Assembly: GCA_034521755.1 (NCBI GenBank)
Contig: JAXHMB010000003.1
Coordinates: 372,001-436,000 of the forward strand
Reading direction: 5' to 3'
DNA: 64,000 bases
Source: JAXHMB01 sp034521755
Lineage (GTDB): Bacteria; Bacteroidota; Rhodothermia; Balneolales; Balneolaceae
Below, in pieces: positions 56,579-64,000 of this stretch. Made by a program: the position numbers and the translations under genes. The notes beneath the pieces were generated by a model. That model searched no databases, was not told the DNA's origin, and saw only the letters and a list, made by a program, of their open reading frames with translations. How positions within the stretch are numbered: position 1 is the stretch's first letter; the number at the start of each line of letters is the position of its first letter.

Positions 56579-57654
56579 TTAAGAACTAAACCCAATCCCA
56601 TTCACCGCCATCTTCCGCTTCAAACTCCCCGCATTACAAACTTCAGCTAAGGTCATGGGTTGAGTGATTTCAATTTCTTTTTCCAGATGATGGGCCAGTG
56701 ACTGCGCCTGTGGAATGCTTAGTTTGGTGAACTCATGTATCCCCTTCAACCGGCCTTCCCGAAGCAGGGCCGGATCAATATCATCTAACTTGGTGTTGAA
56801 AGTGCAAATAATATTCAACTTAAGAAAGTCGGCCGGAAAGCCATCGGTCAGGTTCAGCAGGTTGGAGACCGCATTGGAGTTATCCGCCTGTCGTTTCATG
56901 AGCACCGTTTCGGCATCTTCAATGATCAGCACACTTCCGGGATGATCCATCAGCACCCCAATTAGATCAGGAGAAGCCAGCTGATCGGCAAAGCCCGGTG
57001 TGATGTAAATGGCTTTGTTTTTAACCTGACTTAATATCGTTTTGATGAAAGAAGTTTTGCCCGTTCCCGGCTGTCCGTGCAGCAGGTACAAGCCGCTGTC
57101 TCTTTTATCATTTATAGAAGTAATCATTTCTTCCCGAAGTTGATCAACTTCAGAGCCCAGAAATTTGGTCAGATCTTCTTCATAAGGAGTGAAATCTCTG
57201 AATTTGATATGCATGGAGCCCAGTTCACTTTGCAGGAACCCGATCTCGAATTTGGTCTCCGTTTTCTGCAGATCCTTTAATTCTTTTTTGAACCGCTCAA
57301 CGGTTTTGACATTGCTCTGGTGATCGAAGAACATTTGAACTCCTTCCTGCTCGCTGTCATAGCGAAGTGTAATTCCGTGTTCCAGGTGTAGAAAATAGGA
57401 TCGTTCATCAAAAGAAAGCGGATGATCATCCATCCGGGTGATTCGGTTTTCCGGCAGCCATTGGTATTCCTGTTCAACCTGTGTGATCCATTCTTCTCCA
57501 TTTTTCCGAATCTACATTGGCAACATAAAATTTACCGGGAATCTGACCTCTTCTTAGCATGAAGACTTTGTCCAAAAATAGCAAAATGAGAGAGGGCTTT
57601 AAGCTTATCCCCTATGGTTGGTTGATTTGTTTTCGGTGAATTCTTGTCATTCAA
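56579..57654 (-). pseudogene. AAA+ ATPase, frameshifted near the N-terminus
   Basis: The main frame (56579-57433) has an AAA+ core: Walker A GQPGTGKTS, Walker B VLIIEDAE, sensor 1 IICTFNTKLDDID and the arginine finger in LLREGRLKG. Upstream, two single-base corrections near 57555 and 57505 extend it to a TTG at 57654 (NDKNSPKTNQPTIGDK, VFMLRRGQIPGKFYVANVD, EEWITQVEQEYQWLPENRI), giving about 357 residues. It resembles BCS1-like or moxR-like single-ring ATPases rather than McrB. It is the first gene of the island operon. Confidence 0.72.
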
Positions 57655-57946
57655 ACTCCTTATTCTAGTTTACTGCTAATATATTTATTACCACTGACAG
57701 ATCATGTCACCCCAATTCCAGAGAATTCTAAACAATTCCAACGTTACGAGCATGGGTAACAATCTTGGCAACACACCCACAAAAATGGAGTAGGTTTGAG
57801 AAAAAGTTTTTTGAGGCAATTTTGAGAAGTTTTCAGAAGGCGCAGATTACCTGGTAGCGAAATTTTTGTGAGTGTTGTACTTTTGTTGTACCACCCCATC
57901 ATAAAAAAGCCCCAAACACTTGTTTAAACAGCGCCTAGCGCCCAAC
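57655..57946. other. Gene-free stretch between the island operon and the tRNA-like remnant
   Basis: No reading frame or strong hairpin is convincing here. It must hold the promoter of the minus-strand island operon, but no clear sigma70-like pair stands out. Confidence 0.4.
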
Positions 57947-58021
57947 GCTCCCGGGTATCCCGAATTCTCGGGAGAACCTACGTACGTCCCGACAGCTGTC
58001 GGGATAACAGCCGCTTGCTCT
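57947..58021 (-). repeat. Rearranged partial copy of the tRNA-Asn 3' portion
   Basis: Three blocks shared with the tRNA-Asn gene occur in the same order: GCTCCCGGGTA (tRNA 3' end), GAACCTACG (57974-57982, T arm) and TAACAGCCGCTTGCTCT (58005-58021, identical to 58135-58151, anticodon arm). Between them sit two palindromes: TCCCGAATTCTCGGGA (57958-57973) and the perfect TCCCGACAGCTGTCGGGA (57987-58004). The 5' part of the tRNA is missing. This suggests an old attachment-site duplication later altered by palindrome insertion. Confidence 0.65.
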
Positions 58022-58055
58022 ATTTGAACAAATCCAAGATGGTTCAAAAATAAAA

Positions 58056-58087
58056 AAAGACTGATCAGCCTTCGCCAATCAGTCTTT
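58056..58087 (-). terminator. Terminator of the tRNA-Asn transcript
   Basis: AAAGACTGAT (58056-58065) pairs with ATCAGTCTTT (58078-58087), a 10-bp stem. On the minus strand it is followed by a T-run (58051-58058) just after the tRNA 3' end. Confidence 0.85.
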
Positions 58088-58098
58088 CCAGTTTTGTG

Positions 58099-58170
58099 CT
58101 CCCCGGGTAGGATTCGAACCTACGACCCAGCGGTTAACAGCCGCTTGCTCTGCCTCTGAGCTACCGAGGA
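58099..58170 (-). tRNA. tRNA-Asn (anticodon GTT)
   Basis: On the minus strand the acceptor arms TCCTCGG and CCGGGGA pair (one G-U), the anticodon stem AGCGG/CCGCT encloses CTGTTAA with anticodon GTT, and the T arm is GTAGG TTCGAAT CCTAC. CCA is not encoded. The gene is 72 nt, with its own terminator downstream. Its 3' end faces the defence island, and tRNA 3' ends are common integration sites. Confidence 0.95.
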
Positions 58171-58273
58171 ATAAGTCAATAAATTAAGTCCTTTTTAAGA
58201 GAGCACAAATATAAAGATTCATCACTACTCAAGTCAAGATTAATTTGGACTTTTTTATTGTCTATCCAAGAAA

Positions 58274-59002
58274 TCAATACTCAACGTTTTCAAGAATCAG
58301 GCCCTTGGCAGAAGCCCCGTGTCCGCTTTTATCTTTAGAGGGATTATTGAGCAAATCAGCAAAGTGCTCTACACTTCGCTTTCCCAGTCCTACCTGAACC
58401 ATGGTACCCACCAGGCGGCGTACCATGTGGCGCACAAATCGATTGGCCTTTATTCTGTACCTGATCAATGGATCATCAAACTGAAACTCCGAAACAAAAA
58501 CCTCACAATCTGTGCTTGGCTGTTCTTCACTGGAATACGTAAAACTTTCAAAATTATGTGTGCCCAAAATCATAGCAGCACATTTTGCCATGGCATCCGT
58601 ATCCAGGTCTCCCAGCACCATTTCTGCATATCGGTCATGAATTGGGCTGGGACGTGTGATTATTTGATAGCGATACTGACGGGTTTTTCCATAAAAGCGA
58701 GCATGGAATTCTTCTGGTACTTCTTCCATATCCCACACCGCAATATCTTTGGGGAGCACGCCCAAGAGACCAAATAACAGCTTCTCTTTTTTTAGGGGTT
58801 TATCAAAGTCAAAATGTGCTACCTGCCCTTCGGCATGCACCCCGGCATCCGTCCGCCCCTGTCCAATAATATCTATAGGCTGACGCAAAATTTGTGCAAG
58901 GCCTTTTTCTATTTCCTCCTCAACCGTATTGGCATTGGGCTGCTTTTGCCAGCCGCTATAGTTGGTGCCATCATACTCAATTAAAATCTTATAGCGGGGC
59001 AT
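58274..59002 (-). CDS. truA: tRNA pseudouridine synthase A
   Basis: Converts uridines 38-40 of tRNA anticodon arms to pseudouridine. The 242 residues contain the catalytic block GQGRTDAGVHAEGQVAHF with the nucleophile Asp52, and the start MPRYKILIEYDGTNYSGWQK is typical. It starts 1 nt after the DUF5683 gene's stop. The nearby tRNA-Asn has U at a potential target position in its anticodon arm, but there is no direct link. Confidence 0.95.
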   Translation of the reverse strand: MPRYKILIEYDGTNYSGWQKQPNANTVEEEIEKGLAQILRQPIDIIGQGRTDAGVHAEGQVAHFDFDKPLKKEKLLFGLLGVLPKDIAVWDMEEVPEEFHARFYGKTRQYRYQIITRPSPIHDRYAEMVLGDLDTDAMAKCAAMILGTHNFESFTYSSEEQPSTDCEVFVSEFQFDDPLIRYRIKANRFVRHMVRRLVGTMVQVGLGKRSVEHFADLLNNPSKDKSGHGASAKGLILENVEY

Positions 59003-59003
59003 A

Positions 59004-59648
59004 CTAAAAGGATACCTTCAAATGAGCAGCAATACCTTGAGTTCCATAAGCCGGACTAACCCCAAGTGATGTAAAAGAATTACCAGCTCCAACTTTCCGT
59101 GCCCGATTATAGGCACTGATACCACTGATCAACCTATTCACAACCATTAACCCAATTAGAGCGGGCAGCTGCTGATCAATACTTTCGAAGCGGCTGCGAA
59201 TATTATTGTACTTATTACGATCAGAATCATTAGACCACTGCCAACTGTTTTCAGGCGTATCGGCGATAAGCTGATCCCAGTTTCGTGCTCGTGTCTGAAA
59301 ATCATTATAGGCATCAAGACTGTTAAAGTTTCCTACAGCCAATTGAAAACTTCGACTTCGGTTTTTGATAGCAACACCGGCCTCTTTCACAGCATAAGCC
59401 TGCCAGTTCTGCTGAAGATTATTGGAATGAATATTGAGGCCGAAATAGGAAATGAGCAGTGCAACTTCGGCACCCAAATGAACTTGACCGCGTGCCCAGT
59501 TATTGGAATCTACATAATGATGTCCCCACCCCGGCACGGCAAGAGACCGTAAGAAAGCACCGCGCGGATTCAGATCTTCTGAAGCCTGTTGAGCAAATCC
59601 CACAGTTACCGGAAGAGTTATAAGAAAGGTTAAAAATATACTTTTCAC
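59004..59648 (-). CDS. DUF5683 family exported protein
   Basis: A 214-residue protein with a signal peptide (FLTFLITLPVTVGFAQQ) and the family motif NPRGAFLRSLAVPGWGHHYV, followed by helices that probably associate with the membrane. DUF5683 proteins are common in Bacteroidota and Rhodothermota and have no known function. It lies between ccmF (9 nt) and truA (1 nt), so it is part of the same transcript. Confidence 0.82.
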   Translation of the reverse strand: MKSIFLTFLITLPVTVGFAQQASEDLNPRGAFLRSLAVPGWGHHYVDSNNWARGQVHLGAEVALLISYFGLNIHSNNLQQNWQAYAVKEAGVAIKNRSRSFQLAVGNFNSLDAYNDFQTRARNWDQLIADTPENSWQWSNDSDRNKYNNIRSRFESIDQQLPALIGLMVVNRLISGISAYNRARKVGAGNSFTSLGVSPAYGTQGIAAHLKVSF

Positions 59649-59657
59649 GGAAATAAA

Positions 59658-62156
59658 TTAGCTGGATTTCTTGCGTTCTCTATCCCAATGTCGGAAAATT
59701 GAGATGCTAAATCCAGCCATCAGCAAGAAAGTACCCAGCCATACCACAGAAATGAATGGTTTTTCTTCAGCTACGATCAGCACCCACTCCTCTTTGAACT
59801 GCTCATCAATGCCGGTTATTTCGAGTTTAATCGAGCCTGACTCCGGCTCCACACTCGTAAATCGTACACTAACACCCTGCTCACCAAACTGCTCGGGCGG
59901 TGAATAAGCCCAGCTTTTCCCATCCTTGTTATAAATGGCAAACAGCGGGTGAATCTCGGCTTTAGTACCGGTTGCTTTATGGGTGATATTTAAATGTGCC
60001 TGTACCGATATGATGGTACTGTCCGGCAAGGCAAGACGCTCGGGATCGATAGATTGGAAATTTTCAAATGCAATATCGTAAGCACCCAGACTTACGGTTT
60101 CTCCACGCTCCAAATTCAAAGTCTGTGTTGTAGTTGAATCAGATTCTGAGACAGATGATGTATCTGAAACCGGCTGAGCCTTCTTCTCATTTTGTTCGTT
60201 CACCCGTTCTACAAACGAACTTCCTGCAACATATAAATATATATCGCTCATCAATCCGGAACGCACGTCGGGGTCTACCGACCACTGAATGGCACTGCCA
60301 CCGCCTCCGCTGTTCATCGGATAGACTTGAGGAGTTAAGTAGAACTGTTCTCCTTCACCGGTAACCGGCTCAACTTTAATGCGGTATTCCTGCTGACCCG
60401 GACGCTCTTGATCTTCCAGCGTATATCCTTCATACGTCAAAAGGTATTCATTGTTGACGACTTTGGCTTGGTCCAGCTCCAGTTTCAGAAAGTTTACTGT
60501 TTGCCGGATAGGCATACCTTCTGCATCAGTAGCTTCACCGCGCTTAACAGACTCGTTAAAGCTGCGCATGGAATCATCCAGCATACTTTCGTTATAAGCT
60601 GATGAAGCCAAAATACCCAAAAGTAAAACGCCAAAACCAACGTGTGTGAGCGCACCGCCAATAAGCCTGTAATTTTTTCTGATCAAACGGTATATAATTA
60701 CGCTGTTTCCAATTACTGCAAACCAGCCCGCAAGGATGTATATCATGTAGTAAAAATCACGGACATTGCCGATCATGATCGTCGCCAGCGTTACTACACA
60801 GGTCACTGCAACCGGCCAGGTTAGTTCTTTTGCCAGTGACTCTGCCGTCTGCTTTTTCCAGAAAAGATACTGCCCCAGCACCGTCATAATAGCTGCTATT
60901 ATCGCCATGGGCATCGTCCAATCGTTATAAAAGCTTATTTCAGGCGGTGTCGGATTCTCTGTAAACAATTTTCCAATGATGGGTGAACTTGTCCCCAAAA
61001 TAATAATCAGCCCGATTAAAAAGAGCATCATCGCCCCGGCAAATGTCATAAACTCGCGGCTTAAAAACTTGGACTCGGTAGTTTGGCTTGGAAGATCTTT
61101 ATATCGATAAGCCAGCAACCCTACTCCTACCAAGGTTACAACCGCCATAAATACCACAAGCTGTCCATATAATCCAAGATCCACGAAGCTGTGAACCGAG
61201 GCATCAGCTAAAATCCCTGAGCGGGTCAAAAAAGTTTCATAAACAATAGCCACATAGGCCAGAATAGCAAAAATGATGGATGCCTTTTGGGAAGTTGAAC
61301 TCTTCTTCTGGATAATCATGGCATGAATGCCCGCCGTACCCAGCAGCCAAGGAACGAATGACGCATTCTCAACCGGATCCCAGGCCCAGTAACCGCCAAA
61401 TGAAAGGGTGACATAAGCCCAATAACCGCCTAAGAAAATAGCCGTTAGCAAAGCGACATTAGCTCCCAACGTCCAAGGCAGGGCAGGATGAATCCACTCA
61501 TTATATTTCTTCTTCCAAAGGGCAGCCATGGCAAAACAGTATGGCACGGTCATCATGGCAAAACCTACAAACAGGATTGGTGGATGAATCATCATCCAGG
61601 GACTCTTCAACAAATCATTAAGCCCCTTGCCTTCAGCTGGTACAAAATCGGGATTTGCCTGTAAAAATGGGGCGTTGGGCATTTCCTGTGCCAGCGTTCT
61701 AAATGGGGAAGCCCCCAGTGAAAAATCACCAAATGATATGCCCGAAATCATGGACAACAGGAACACATTGGTCATGGTCAAAAAGAAAAGCACCGGACCC
61801 CGATAAGGCTTGCGGGTCCATTTCATCAGTCCCAACCCAATAATAATGGATATGAGAATCCACAGCATGAAACTCCCCTCTTGTCCGCCCCAAAAGGCTG
61901 AAATCAGGTACTTTAGCTGTAGATCGGAACTGGTATAATTGAATACATAATAATAGCTGAAATCGTGACTAAGTATTAGGTTCAGCAGGATGGCGGAAGC
62001 GCCCAAAAGTAACACGCCCTGTAGACCAAACACCCAGTTTGACCACTTAAAATAGCGGTTATCGTCATTTCTGGAATACAGAAAGTATCCAACCAGAGCT
62101 AAGATACTGCACAAAAAAGCTCCATTAACCAGAATTTTACCTGCAATGCCAAGCAT
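59658..62156 (-). CDS. ccmF: Cytochrome c maturation protein CcmF (heme lyase)
   Basis: Large polytopic protein of the System I cytochrome c pathway that attaches heme to apocytochrome c. The 832 residues hold about 14 helices, the WWD-type tryptophan segments WGGQEGSFMLW and FGGYWAWDPVENASFVPWLL, and a periplasmic region of about 250 residues near the C-terminus before the last helix. CcmF is usually 630-680 residues; the extra length lies in that C-terminal periplasmic domain. It follows ccmE after 5 nt. Confidence 0.93.
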   Translation of the reverse strand: MLGIAGKILVNGAFLCSILALVGYFLYSRNDDNRYFKWSNWVFGLQGVLLLGASAILLNLILSHDFSYYYVFNYTSSDLQLKYLISAFWGGQEGSFMLWILISIIIGLGLMKWTRKPYRGPVLFFLTMTNVFLLSMISGISFGDFSLGASPFRTLAQEMPNAPFLQANPDFVPAEGKGLNDLLKSPWMMIHPPILFVGFAMMTVPYCFAMAALWKKKYNEWIHPALPWTLGANVALLTAIFLGGYWAYVTLSFGGYWAWDPVENASFVPWLLGTAGIHAMIIQKKSSTSQKASIIFAILAYVAIVYETFLTRSGILADASVHSFVDLGLYGQLVVFMAVVTLVGVGLLAYRYKDLPSQTTESKFLSREFMTFAGAMMLFLIGLIIILGTSSPIIGKLFTENPTPPEISFYNDWTMPMAIIAAIMTVLGQYLFWKKQTAESLAKELTWPVAVTCVVTLATIMIGNVRDFYYMIYILAGWFAVIGNSVIIYRLIRKNYRLIGGALTHVGFGVLLLGILASSAYNESMLDDSMRSFNESVKRGEATDAEGMPIRQTVNFLKLELDQAKVVNNEYLLTYEGYTLEDQERPGQQEYRIKVEPVTGEGEQFYLTPQVYPMNSGGGGSAIQWSVDPDVRSGLMSDIYLYVAGSSFVERVNEQNEKKAQPVSDTSSVSESDSTTTQTLNLERGETVSLGAYDIAFENFQSIDPERLALPDSTIISVQAHLNITHKATGTKAEIHPLFAIYNKDGKSWAYSPPEQFGEQGVSVRFTSVEPESGSIKLEITGIDEQFKEEWVLIVAEEKPFISVVWLGTFLLMAGFSISIFRHWDRERKKSS

Positions 62157-62161
62157 ATATA

Positions 62162-62563
62162 TTAGCTCTTATCAGAATTGGCTTTGGTGAACTCCGAAGG
62201 ATCGGCATTATTGTATTTCGAAGGGCATTTCATCAGCATATCATTTGCATAAAAAACACCATTTTGCATTTCGCCGATGACGACCAGCTGATCAGCCTGT
62301 TCAAAATTGTTCGGTTTTGGCTTGGGGTAAATCACGCGCCGTACATTCCCGGACTGATCTTCCATATAGAAACTAAAATTCTTTGACTCAACTGAGAAAC
62401 CATACTCTTTGCTGTTTTCCCATTTGCCTACTACGTGAGCACTTTCCATGCTCTCAGCTTTTTCAAAATCAACATAGGTACTGATGCTGTTGCCAAAGTT
62501 ATACATCAACAGGGAAGTAAATCCCACAATGGCAATAATTCCAATAATCAGTTTAGGCTTCAT
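62162..62563 (-). CDS. ccmE: Heme chaperone CcmE, CxxxY variant
   Basis: Periplasmic heme chaperone anchored by an N-terminal helix (IIGIIAIVGFTSLLMYNFG), 133 residues from ATG 62563; the longer frame to 62614 would overlap ccmD and is less likely. The OB-fold segment ends with DMLMKCPSKYNN, so the heme-binding position is Cys113 in CxxxY rather than the His of the common HxxxY form. CxxxY CcmE proteins are known in archaea and some sulfate reducers. Position between ccmD and ccmF is canonical. Confidence 0.92.
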   Translation of the reverse strand: MKPKLIIGIIAIVGFTSLLMYNFGNSISTYVDFEKAESMESAHVVGKWENSKEYGFSVESKNFSFYMEDQSGNVRRVIYPKPKPNNFEQADQLVVIGEMQNGVFYANDMLMKCPSKYNNADPSEFTKANSDKS

Positions 62564-62567
62564 AAGC

Positions 62568-62831
62568 TTAATTTGAGCTGTTTTGTTGTTCGAGTTGTTC
62601 TTCGAGCTGACCAACTTTTTTATCTACACGAATAATAAAATACAGTAAGACAAACCAGATAACCAAGCTGACAGCAAGCACTACCAAAATGAGATCTCCT
62701 GAGGCCATAGCCTGAATAAACCCACTGGATTGTTCCAGGTTGGCAGCGGCATCCCACTTTTCCGAGTAATTATTCGTAAGCGTATCTACCGCTGTCGAGT
62801 CGGTCTGAGTTTGTACTAGTAAGTTAATCAT
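62568..62831 (-). CDS. ccmD: CcmD-like small membrane protein
   Basis: An 87-residue protein with one central membrane helix (LILVVLAVSLVIWFVLLYFI) and a charged C-terminal coiled-coil (VDKKVGQLEEQLEQQ), the layout of CcmD, which helps release heme-loaded CcmE from CcmABC. It overlaps the ccmC stop by 4 nt and precedes ccmE by 4 nt. Its N-terminal extracytoplasmic stretch of about 45 residues is longer than in proteobacterial CcmD. Confidence 0.8.
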   Translation of the reverse strand: MINLLVQTQTDSTAVDTLTNNYSEKWDAAANLEQSSGFIQAMASGDLILVVLAVSLVIWFVLLYFIIRVDKKVGQLEEQLEQQNSSN

Positions 62832-63496
62832 GCTGATGATTCGTCCAGCTGAACTTTAAGATTTTTGTATCGATTCATGATATTATTTAACCAAATTGCC
62901 AGGCCAATAAATCCTAAAACAGCCGGATAAAAAATATATCTGAGTTCCGGAGCTGTAATTTCACTAAATGCCGGGTTTCCTTCGGCACCCGGATGCAGGC
63001 TTGGCAACTGCCGTGGGATAATATAAAGTAAAAATGGGATTGTTGTGGCAGCAAAGACATTAAAAACGGCAGCAATCTTTGCACGCTTTTCTTGATTGTC
63101 AAAAGCCATACGCAATACAAAATAAGCTACATAAATCATCATGGCCAATGCCGAGAGGTTCATCCGTGGTTCGGCCAATGTCCACCAGGTTCCCCAGGTG
63201 AAACGAGCCCAGATAGAACCGGTAATAAGTCCACAGATACCAAAGAGCAACCCAATTTGGGTAGCAGTCTCAGCTTTTCTGTCAATGGCTAAATCCGGGG
63301 TATTCAAATACTTGATACTGTATACCAGGCCGGCGGCAAAACACACCGCCATGGTAAACCACATGGGCACATGTAAAAAGAGGTTGCGTGCAGACTCTAA
63401 CAGGATGGGTATCTCCGGAATAGGAATCAGAAATCCGGCAATAATGACACCGGTCATCCAAAAAGCTACAACATATTTCCAGGGTTTTAATTTCAT
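62828..63496 (-). CDS. ccmC: Heme exporter/handling protein CcmC
   Basis: Six-helix protein that loads heme onto CcmE. The start is placed at ATG 63496 (MKLKPWKYVVAFWM), 222 residues, in place of the 63511 start. The tryptophan-rich segment reads WARFTWGTWWTLAEPRMN; the usual WWD-domain Asp appears replaced by Glu. No ccmA or ccmB is visible within the window; they may lie elsewhere or be absent. It is the first gene of the ccm run. Confidence 0.9.
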   Translation of the reverse strand: MKLKPWKYVVAFWMTGVIIAGFLIPIPEIPILLESARNLFLHVPMWFTMAVCFAAGLVYSIKYLNTPDLAIDRKAETATQIGLLFGICGLITGSIWARFTWGTWWTLAEPRMNLSALAMMIYVAYFVLRMAFDNQEKRAKIAAVFNVFAATTIPFLLYIIPRQLPSLHPGAEGNPAFSEITAPELRYIFYPAVLGFIGLAIWLNNIMNRYKNLKVQLDESSA

Positions 63497-63639
63497 ACAA
63501 ACATCAAACAATTGTGAATAAGCTGGTAAATATACGAAAACTCAAGAGCAAAACTTAGTACAATACTGCTGCCCTTTCACTGAATTTTGGTTATGTTACT
63601 GCTGTTATTTGAAGTAATTATGAAATAGCTCATTTTCTT

Positions 63640-64000
63640 ATGACTGAAGAATCAACCTCCAAAAGTACAACCCTTTCGCCTGACTGGAAATATTTCTTCT
63701 TTTCTTACTTTTTTTCTGTACTCGCTATACCTCTGGCGGGTATTGGATTCATTGCACTGTATTTTGTCAGAAAAAAACATAAGAGCATTACTTATGAATT
63801 TTCTGACAAACAAATCTCATCACTGGATACCAAATACAGAAGAAACATTGATCTGGTAAATATCGAGAAAGTAAGTGTCCGGCAAAATTGGCTGAATAAA
63901 AAATTCGGGATAGGAACAATAGTGCTGCAAACTTCTGCATCTGAGATGGAGCTGCTGGGTATAGAAAATCCCGGCAAGATTAAAACTATTCTCGAGCAAG
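63640..64000 (+). CDS. Membrane protein with PH-like domain, cut by the right edge
   Basis: From ATG 63640 the frame is open to the window end (at least 120 residues). It starts MTEESTSKSTTLSPDWKYFF, has one or two hydrophobic segments (about 18-48) and then ITYEFSDKQISSLDTKYRRN and VNIEKVSVRQNWLNKKFGIG, the beta-hairpin pattern of bacterial PH (YdbS/YdbT-like) domains. It is divergent from ccmC. The function is unknown; the family call is moderate because only part is seen. Confidence 0.7.
   Translation, partial: MTEESTSKSTTLSPDWKYFFFSYFFSVLAIPLAGIGFIALYFVRKKHKSITYEFSDKQISSLDTKYRRNIDLVNIEKVSVRQNWLNKKFGIGTIVLQTSASEMELLGIENPGKIKTILEQ

Noticed and set aside
46205..57654. Integrase or transposase marking the island
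   Set aside because: No tyrosine recombinase, serine recombinase or transposase motif could be found in any frame of the island.
57847..58047. A 66-residue minus-strand ORF over the tRNA-like copy
   Set aside because: It covers the palindromes and tRNA fragment, and its sequence is explained by those repeats.
1..64000. CRISPR array
   Set aside because: No series of regularly spaced direct repeats of 24-40 nt was seen; the repeats present are isolated palindromes or a tRNA fragment.

Overview
The window looks like chromosomal DNA from a Bacteroidota/Rhodothermota-type bacterium, most plausibly the Balneolota/Balneolales group (inference). Supporting signs are a 29-residue AURKAIP1/COX24-like basic protein, a Bacteroidota histone H1-like protein, OstA-like and DUF5683 envelope proteins, a GH3/serine-hydrolase fusion lipoprotein, a choice-of-anchor-B protein, a System I cytochrome c locus with a CxxxY-type CcmE, AT-rich intergenic DNA and few strong Shine-Dalgarno sequences. 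No species can be named from this sequence.

Layout. 1-3.3 kb: aroB, aroK and an RqcH/NFACT protein on the minus strand. 3.3-4.6 kb: a hypothetical protein, a bidirectional terminator, the COX24-like gene and an HU gene with a frameshift. 4.7-9.2 kb: sodium/alanine symporter, upp, and LptC-like and OstA-like genes for LPS transport. 9.2-16 kb: EF-G-like GTPase, asparaginase, 3'-5' exonuclease and the glgC-glgA glycogen pair. 16-18.5 kb: a palindromic interspersed repeat and a Nat-type ABC exporter whose ATPase is frameshifted at the Walker A motif. 18.5-26.5 kb: a catalytically dead M1-like protein and mostly amino-acid and central metabolism genes. 26.6-34.5 kb: penicillin acylase, GH3-beta-lactamase fusion, two-domain cytidine deaminase, histone H1-like protein and a VOC protein. 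34.5-39.9 kb: a complete phosphate operon pstS-pstC-pstA-pstB-phoU followed by a candidate phosphate porin. 40.1-45.6 kb: three secreted beta-propeller-type proteins.

46.2-57.7 kb is a defence island, all on the minus strand. In transcription order it holds an AAA+ ATPase, a small PD-(D/E)XK-like protein, a NO VEIN/DUF3883 protein, hsdM, hsdS, an HNH protein, an AbiEi antitoxin with a deleted AbiEii toxin, and hsdR. Every gene here except abiEi is broken by frameshifts (roughly 25 in 11.5 kb, against three in the other 52 kb), and the first half of hsdS also has in-frame stops. The island abuts a tRNA-Asn gene and a rearranged partial copy of that tRNA, as expected for an integration hot spot.

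58.3-63.5 kb: truA, a DUF5683 protein and the cytochrome c maturation run ccmC-ccmD-ccmE-ccmF. A partial membrane protein with a PH-like region runs off the right edge.

Limits: all family calls were made by reading motifs. The single-base frameshifts may be assembly errors, biological decay, or both.
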